From Arthrinium phaeospermum (Eukaryota; Ascomycota; Sordariomycetes; Amphisphaeriales; Apiosporaceae): DNA of 64,000 nt. Shown one piece after another: positions 58,623 to 64,000 of the stretch (within the stretch, counting starts at the first letter, position 1; the number at the start of each line of letters is the position of its first letter). The position numbers were made by a program, and so were the translations under genes. The stretch covers positions 1,612,001-1,676,000 of the forward strand of contig QYRS01000008.1 of assembly GCA_006503535.1 (NCBI GenBank), in the 5' to 3' direction. A model generated the notes under the pieces. That model was not told the DNA's origin and ran no database searches. It saw only the letters and a program-made list of their open reading frames with translations.

Positions 58623-61600
58623 TCATTGCCTCTGCTTAGGCATTTTGCGTTGTTCCAGCTCCTCGACGTCCTTCTTCTTGTGGAAGTGAGGCGCCACCTC
58701 GTTCAGCCATTGTGGTTTGATGGGCAGGCACGATCGCATGTATTCCTTGGTGGTCTGGACCAATTCGAAGTAAATGACCATTTTCTCGGGTGGGTCCGAC
58801 CCCATGAGGACGGAGCTGGGATGGATGAAAACGGTCGTGTTGTTTTTGACGGTCCGATAAGCATCCCCGCTTCGCTGCAGGCGTGCGGCGTTGGGGAAGA
58901 AGCCAGCTGTGAGCGCCTTCTTGATGGGATCAATGTTGGCAGCACCACAAGTGGACGAAGCCACTTCGACACGCTCGCAGAGCTTCGACAACTGGTCGCG
59001 AACATCACGTGCTCGGGTAAGAGACCGTTGCTGCAAGAAGTTCTCGCGAGCCCAGATGGGGGAGAAGTCACTGTCAACCCATTGGTTCCAGATATTGAGC
59101 AGAGTAAGATGGTCGCCACCTTCCTTGACAGTAAACCGGTTGCGGGCGCTGTCAGCGTGGATTTTCTTGTCCTTTGGCCTGAAGAACAGCGCCGAGGCCT
59201 CACTCAACATCGACACAATGGACAGTACCTCTTCCACACATCCAAACTTGTCGGCAGCCAAGACAGCCTTGGCCAACATGGGTTCCGTAGGAAACTCGGC
59301 CATCTGACGCCCAACCTTGGTGAGTTCACCTTTGTGGTTGAGCGCTTGGAGAGCGAATAGCTGGTTCAATGCCCCGATTAGAGATTCCGTAGGTGGAGGA
59401 TCCATGAACTCAAATTCCAGAAGCTGGTTGATGCCCAGAGACTTCAAAAGCAGCACAATGCTGTTCAAATTGGTCCGTTGGATCTCAGGTGTCGTTGACT
59501 CGTCCATTTCGTTCATGTAGGCATATTTCGTGTAGAGACGGAAACATTTGCCTGGGCCAACACGTCCAGCACGACCACTGCGCTGGTTCGCCGAGGCTCG
59601 CGAGCACGGCACGACGACCAGGTTGGACATACCCGTAGCCGGGTTGAACACGTTCTCCTTCACGTAACCAGGGTCAATGACATACACAATGCCATCAATG
59701 GTTAAACTGGTTTCAGCAATGTTCGTTGCCAGGACCACTTTGCGTGCGCCATCAGGGGTGGGTTCGAAGATTTTGGCTTGGAGTTCGGAAGGCAGGTTTG
59801 CGTAGATCGGACACACGACAAGTTCCTTGACGCGATTGCCAAGTTTCCGTGCCGTCTCGGTCAGTTCTTGTTCTGCTGCGTCGATCTCGTCCTGACCAGT
59901 GAGGAACACAAGGATGTCTCCTTTGCCCTGAGTAGTGTGGATTTGGAAAACAGTAGTGATGGCTGCAGCCAGGTAGTTCGCCTCGGGCGCTGGGGTGTAG
60001 TAGATGTCGACCGGGTATCTTCTTCCGGGAATATTGAAGATGGGAGCATCGTCAAAGTATTTGGCGAATTTCTCTGCGTTCATGGTGGCCGAAGAGATCA
60101 GAAGCTTGAGATCCGGCCGTTCTCGTGAAAGATCCTTCACCAAGGCCAGGAGAATATCCGTGTGTACGGTACGCTCGTGGGCCTCGTCGATCATCAATGC
60201 GGAATAGCCCGCCAAATCTGGCTCCGTCATGAACTCACGAAGTAACATACCATCGGTCATGTACTTCAAAATGGTCTTGTCGCTCGTGTTGTCTTCGAAA
60301 CGAATCGAGTAACCGACCTCGTTACCGACTTTGGAGCCCATTTCCTCTGCAACACGGGCAGCAACACTCATGGCGGCCACACGACGCGGCTGCGTACAAC
60401 CCACCTTTTTGCCGTCTTTAGTGAAACCAGCCTCGTGCAGGTACTGCGGCAACTGTGTTGTCTTTCCACTTCCAGTCTCACCGACGATGACGAGAATCTG
60501 ATACTGGTTGATGGCGGCGATAAACTCGTCCCGGTAAGCAGCAATAGGCAAGCTCTTTCGCGTCTCCTGAATAGTCAGAGCCTTCTTCTCTGCTGCATCA
60601 ATCTGGGCGTCTAGGAAGCGCTGTTCCTTGGTCAACTGCTTGCCCTCCCCAGCAAGAGTAGCATCTAGATTCCAGTTGATGTACTGCTCCTCGTCCATGA
60701 CAAGGGAGTAGTCGCCTTCATATTGCCGCTCGGCGCGATTAATCTGCGCCTTGGCCTTCTGGGTTTGTTCTCGTTCCCATTCTTCATGTTCGGTCACGAA
60801 CTTCTCCTGGCCGTATTCATCCTTGTCGACATAGCGCTTGTATAGGACGTCCTCTTTCTTCTTGCGGTCGATCTTGCCCTTCTCCGTGATGTAGTCATCG
60901 GGCATGTAGTAGCCATCGCGGTGGTCGTCGATCTTCAATCGCTCTTCTGCCAGGCGGAGGATTTCCAGGTTCTTGCCAAATTCGGCTCTTTCTTTGTCGG
61001 AAAGTCGTGCACCACTCCTCAACTCGGCCTGCTCGTCCGCAACCTGCTTGCGCAAAAGGGCCAGTCGTTCTGTCTCTCGCTTCTTCAAGTATTCCTGACG
61101 CGAACGTTCACGAATGTCAGGCATGGCGGCTTGCCTAGCTGCAGCATCCTCTGCGATGCGGCGGCGCTCATCCAGGGCTTTGCTTTCCTTCCCAGATCGT
61201 TCATCGACCTTGGATTTGCCATCGTCCTTTGCCTTGAGACGCTTGGCGAACTCCTCGGCCTCTTTCCTGTCGCGGGCCGTGTCGGAGAGATCGGCGTCGT
61301 CATCATGGCGATCGTCATGGCTCAGTTTCACTCGCTTCGCTGGAGACTCTGGAAACTCGGGTTCCTCGTCAGCTCCTCCATCGTCAGACGCTGGCTCTTC
61401 ATCACCCCACCGGTCATCTGCGTCGGCATCGTGGTCTCGCCGCCGGAAGCTTTTGGATTTGCTGCTACGGGAGTTCCTCGGGGAGGGTGTCCGGTCGTGT
61501 CTGGAAGGGCGGGAGTGGCGTTCTCTGTCATGGTCTCGGGGTTTGTCCCGGTCATCGCGATGTCGACGTTTGGTTCTCTTCTTCTCGACTTTCTGAGGCC

Positions 61601-61646
61601 CGACCTCTTCAGTGTCCATAGGAACGAAAGCGTATCGTTTACTCAT
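58623..61646 (-). CDS. PRP2: DEAH-box spliceosomal RNA helicase (Prp2/DHX16)
   Basis: This single exon encodes 1007 aa. The enzyme is an RNA-dependent ATPase that remodels the spliceosome before the first splicing step. A charged N-terminal region (about 350 residues of Arg/Asp/Lys/Glu-rich helix) precedes the RecA domains. Motifs are GETGSGKTT (about 388), TQPRRVAAMS, DEAHERT (about 485), SSATMN (about 517), FLTGQDEI, TNIAETSLTIDG and QRSGRAGRVGPGKC, followed by the winged-helix, ratchet and OB regions (FFPNAARLQRSGDAYRTV). The match around GYSIRFEDNTSDKTILKYMTDGMLLRE and IPGRRYPVDIYYTPAPEANY points to the DHX16/Prp2 group rather than Prp16, Prp22 or Prp43. The first ATG in the frame is 61646 (MSKRYAFVP); upstream codons lack ATG. 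The gene is divergent from the ER DnaJ gene, 836 bp between starts. Confidence 0.95.
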   Translation of the reverse strand: MSKRYAFVPMDTEEVGPQKVEKKRTKRRHRDDRDKPRDHDRERHSRPSRHDRTPSPRNSRSSKSKSFRRRDHDADADDRWGDEEPASDDGGADEEPEFPESPAKRVKLSHDDRHDDDADLSDTARDRKEAEEFAKRLKAKDDGKSKVDERSGKESKALDERRRIAEDAAARQAAMPDIRERSRQEYLKKRETERLALLRKQVADEQAELRSGARLSDKERAEFGKNLEILRLAEERLKIDDHRDGYYMPDDYITEKGKIDRKKKEDVLYKRYVDKDEYGQEKFVTEHEEWEREQTQKAKAQINRAERQYEGDYSLVMDEEQYINWNLDATLAGEGKQLTKEQRFLDAQIDAAEKKALTIQETRKSLPIAAYRDEFIAAINQYQILVIVGETGSGKTTQLPQYLHEAGFTKDGKKVGCTQPRRVAAMSVAARVAEEMGSKVGNEVGYSIRFEDNTSDKTILKYMTDGMLLREFMTEPDLAGYSALMIDEAHERTVHTDILLALVKDLSRERPDLKLLISSATMNAEKFAKYFDDAPIFNIPGRRYPVDIYYTPAPEANYLAAAITTVFQIHTTQGKGDILVFLTGQDEIDAAEQELTETARKLGNRVKELVVCPIYANLPSELQAKIFEPTPDGARKVVLATNIAETSLTIDGIVYVIDPGYVKENVFNPATGMSNLVVVPCSRASANQRSGRAGRVGPGKCFRLYTKYAYMNEMDESTTPEIQRTNLNSIVLLLKSLGINQLLEFEFMDPPPTESLIGALNQLFALQALNHKGELTKVGRQMAEFPTEPMLAKAVLAADKFGCVEEVLSIVSMLSEASALFFRPKDKKIHADSARNRFTVKEGGDHLTLLNIWNQWVDSDFSPIWARENFLQQRSLTRARDVRDQLSKLCERVEVASSTCGAANIDPIKKALTAGFFPNAARLQRSGDAYRTVKNNTTVFIHPSSVLMGSDPPEKMVIYFELVQTTKEYMRSCLPIKPQWLNEVAPHFHKKKDVEELEQRKMPKQRQ

Positions 61647-62482
61647 TTTGACGAGGTTGTTGGGCAGATTGAATGTTGATGTTTGAATAACGGGCTTGGA
61701 GGCAGCAGCTAGCAACAGCGAATTATTTGGCTTGCATCAATAAATAGCATGCGATGACAAACAGTGGGGTCATATCCAGTCGTACTTTATAAGTATTTAT
61801 CGGAGATGCACGCTTGTCTGCCTAGAAACCTGCGCAGTCAACCACCAACTGCAAAAGCATAATCTGACTGCATACTCCCAATTGATTGATACGGACAATT
61901 TGAGTCGGGCGCCTGACCATTCTGATTTTGGGTGCACAGTAATTGGTTAACTCGTCATTATACCCAAGGAATTTGGCACAATATAGCAGATCTCGTAGCA
62001 AGACAGTAGAAGATGTAGGTAAGTACTCACTTGCATGTGAGGTACAGCCAATCAGATAATAGCCCAGTTTACGGCCAACTGGTATGTACGCCAAGAGGCA
62101 GTTAAGGGACCACTGGAGTTATCTTATCACTAAATTTCCCAATCCGTAGCGTAGCTGTCGGGTCCCATTGAACACTGTAGCTTCTGTACGCAAGTACTTA
62201 CACGGAAGTAACACGGTGGCACTCGTCAACCGTCCAGCTGTATTGAAGACCACCTCTATCCATAACCAACACACTCGTTCATACCAAACAACTTCAAACA
62301 TACCCATTTGCTTTTCTACTTCTGCCCCAAAGGCAAGAAGAAGTATCACAAGCAAGAACGCCCTTCCACAAGTCGGTTTTATTGCTGCACTCTTATTGCG
62401 CCAGTCTTCTACTTTTACTTTTAGCTACTTGGGTGCGGGTTCGGGTTCGACATTTACACGTTTCTGGCCCAGTGCCGCCATC
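61647..62482. other. Divergent promoter region
   Basis: These 836 bp lie between the starts of the helicase and the ER chaperone and should carry both promoters. The DNA from 62280 onward is rich in pyrimidines and CA, as expected for a leader. No unfolded-protein-response element could be identified with certainty by eye. Confidence 0.6.
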
Positions 62483-63814
62483 ATGTTATTTCATGGGGCA
62501 GCCTGGCTGCTCCTGCTGGCCTTCTTGCACCTGGTCGTCTGCGCCGAGGACTACTACAAGATCCTCGGCATCAACAAGCAAGCCAGCGACAAGCAGATAA
62601 AGTCCGCCTACCGCCAACTCAGCAAAAAGTACCACCCGGATAAGAACCCGTAAGCATCCTCCCTCTGCCCGCTGGCGTTTATCTTGGTTTTGTTACACAA
62701 CCCACTAACGACACCCACGCTTGTTTACAGCAACGATGACACCGCCCATGAGAGATTCGTCGAAGTCGCCGAAGCCTACGAGGCGCTGATCGACGCCGAC
62801 TCGCGCAAGATCTACGACCAGTACGGCCACGAGGGCCTGAAGAAGCGGCAGCAGGGCGGCGGCGGCCACCACGACCCCTTCGACCTGTTCAGCCGCTTCT
62901 TCGGCGGCGGGGGCCACTACCAGCGGGGCCAGCCGCGCGGGCACAGCGTCGAGGTTAAGGTGGGCGTGTCCCTGCGCGACTTCTACAACGGCCGCGACAC
63001 CGAGTTCCAGTGGGACAAGCAGCAGATCTGCGAGGAGTGCGACGGCAGCGGCTCCCAGGACGGCGCCGTCGACGTCTGCGGCCACTGCGGCGGCCACGGC
63101 ATCCGCATCATCAAGCATCAGCTCGCGCCCGGCATGTTCCAGCAGATCCAGACCCAGTGCGACGCCTGCGGCGGCCGCGGCAAGACCATCAAGCACAAGT
63201 GCCCCGTCTGCAACGGCAACCGCGTCCTGCGCAAGCCCACGACCGTTGCTATCAAGATCGAGCGTGGCGCTGCCCGCGACTCCAAGATTGTCTACGAGAA
63301 CGAGGCCGATGCCAGTCCCGACTACGTGGCCGGTGATCTCGTTGTCACCCTGACGGAGAAGGAACCCGACCTGGAACTTGATAACCCCGAGCATGTAGAC
63401 GGCGTCTTCTTCCGGCGGCGAGGCAACGATCTGTTCTGGCGCGAGGTGCTCTCACTACGGGAAGCCTGGATGGGCGACTGGACCCGAAACATCACGCATC
63501 TCGACGGCCACATTGTCCGACTCGGGCGCGAGCACGGTCAAGTTGTGCAGCCGGGCCAGGTGGACACCGTAGAGAACGAGGGCATGCCCCTCTGGCACGA
63601 AGACGGAGATTCGGTCTATCACGAGACCGAGTTCGGCAAGCTCTATGTGGAATACACCGTGGTCTTGCCAGACCAACTAGAAAGCGGCATGGAGAAGGAC
63701 TTCTGGGCCACTTGGGAGAAGTGGCGAGGCAAGATCGGCGTGGACCTGCACAAAGACAGCGGAAGGCCCGAGAAGCCGATACCAGATGAGGGAGTCGAGC
63801 GTGATGAACTTTAG
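62483..63814 (+). CDS. SCJ1: ER-lumenal DnaJ (Hsp40) co-chaperone, Scj1-type
   Basis: Exons 62483-62649 and 62731-63814 flank an 81-nt intron (GTAAGC, CTAAC branch site, CAG), giving 416 aa. A signal peptide ([21 protein letters not shown]) leads into a J domain with the HPD motif (YHPDKNP), which the intron splits just after. A Gly-rich linker ([12 protein letters not shown]) and four zinc-binding repeats follow: [24 protein letters not shown] and CPVCNGN. The C-terminal substrate-binding domains end in RDEL, a retention signal of the HDEL/KDEL type. This is the domain order of yeast Scj1, which stimulates BiP in folding and ER-associated degradation of glycoproteins. The terminal tetrapeptide and the signal peptide together place it in the ER lumen. 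Confidence 0.95.
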
Positions 63815-64000
63815 ACAGCAAAAAGCTTCTGATATGAGATAGACATATTGTATAATGGAAGATACCAGCGATTATCCAACCTATCTTGATGGCCGGAAAA
63901 GCCCGAGCACATGGCCACTCTGAACACGTCGGGCCAAACCGAATTTGATGCTAATTGAAGTTTCCTCATTGTCGGAGGCTGCAAGTGAACTATGTATCCC
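63815..64000. other. Downstream flank at the window edge
   Basis: These last 186 bases follow the chaperone stop codon and presumably include its 3' untranslated region. No other feature is seen. Confidence 0.6.

Overview
The window looks like nuclear DNA from a filamentous ascomycete (Pezizomycotina, most likely Sordariomycetes). Genes have short GT-AG introns (about 50-240 nt), often with CTAAC/CTAAT-like branch sites. The products are eukaryotic and fungal in type (MutL homologue, Flc/Pkd2-type TRP channel, bZIP-DUF3425 factor, DEAH spliceosomal helicase, ER DnaJ). One transposon is mutated in the way repeat-induced point mutation (RIP) works. There are no operons, CRISPR arrays, rRNA genes or convincing tRNA genes.

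Layout. 1-10.4 kb: an ADE8-type purine gene (minus, 1079-1812), then gene-poor DNA holding a 2.14-kb inverted-repeat DNA transposon (4759-6902) reduced to very AT-rich sequence. 10.4-18.9 kb: a 931-aa low-complexity fungal protein of unknown function, a lumazine synthase (RIB4, minus), and divergently a MutL homologue broken by one in-frame TAG. 18.9-26.3 kb: a long leader and a TRP-like membrane channel. 26.9-35.4 kb: an NAD(P)-binding epimerase, a membrane-anchored NodB-type deacetylase (minus), a Gfo/Idh/MocA oxidoreductase, a hot-dog thioesterase (minus, only 59 bp from the oxidoreductase stop), and a divergent RluA-type tRNA pseudouridine synthase. 38-39.7 kb: a four-exon bZIP transcription factor. 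39.7-51.8 kb: about 12 kb with no supportable gene, rich in simple repeats. 51.8-63.8 kb: a Cys/Met-metabolism PLP enzyme (minus), a GFA/CENP-V zinc protein, a cysteine-rich GPI-anchored protein (minus), a Prp2/DHX16 RNA helicase (minus) and a divergent Scj1-type ER DnaJ ending in RDEL.

How the genes fit together. Most are unrelated housekeeping or accessory genes: purine and riboflavin synthesis, mismatch repair, tRNA modification, splicing, ER folding, cell-surface and small-molecule metabolism. I see no biosynthetic cluster and no clear new multi-gene system. The most notable points are the nonsense codon in the MutL gene, the RIP-degraded transposon with intact ends, a 66-nt in-frame intron beside the bZIP basic region, two in-frame starts in the pseudouridine synthase, a deacetylase with a non-standard metal-site motif, and the large gene-free interval. 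Splice sites were placed by reading frame, consensus and protein-family continuity; none is confirmed by transcripts.
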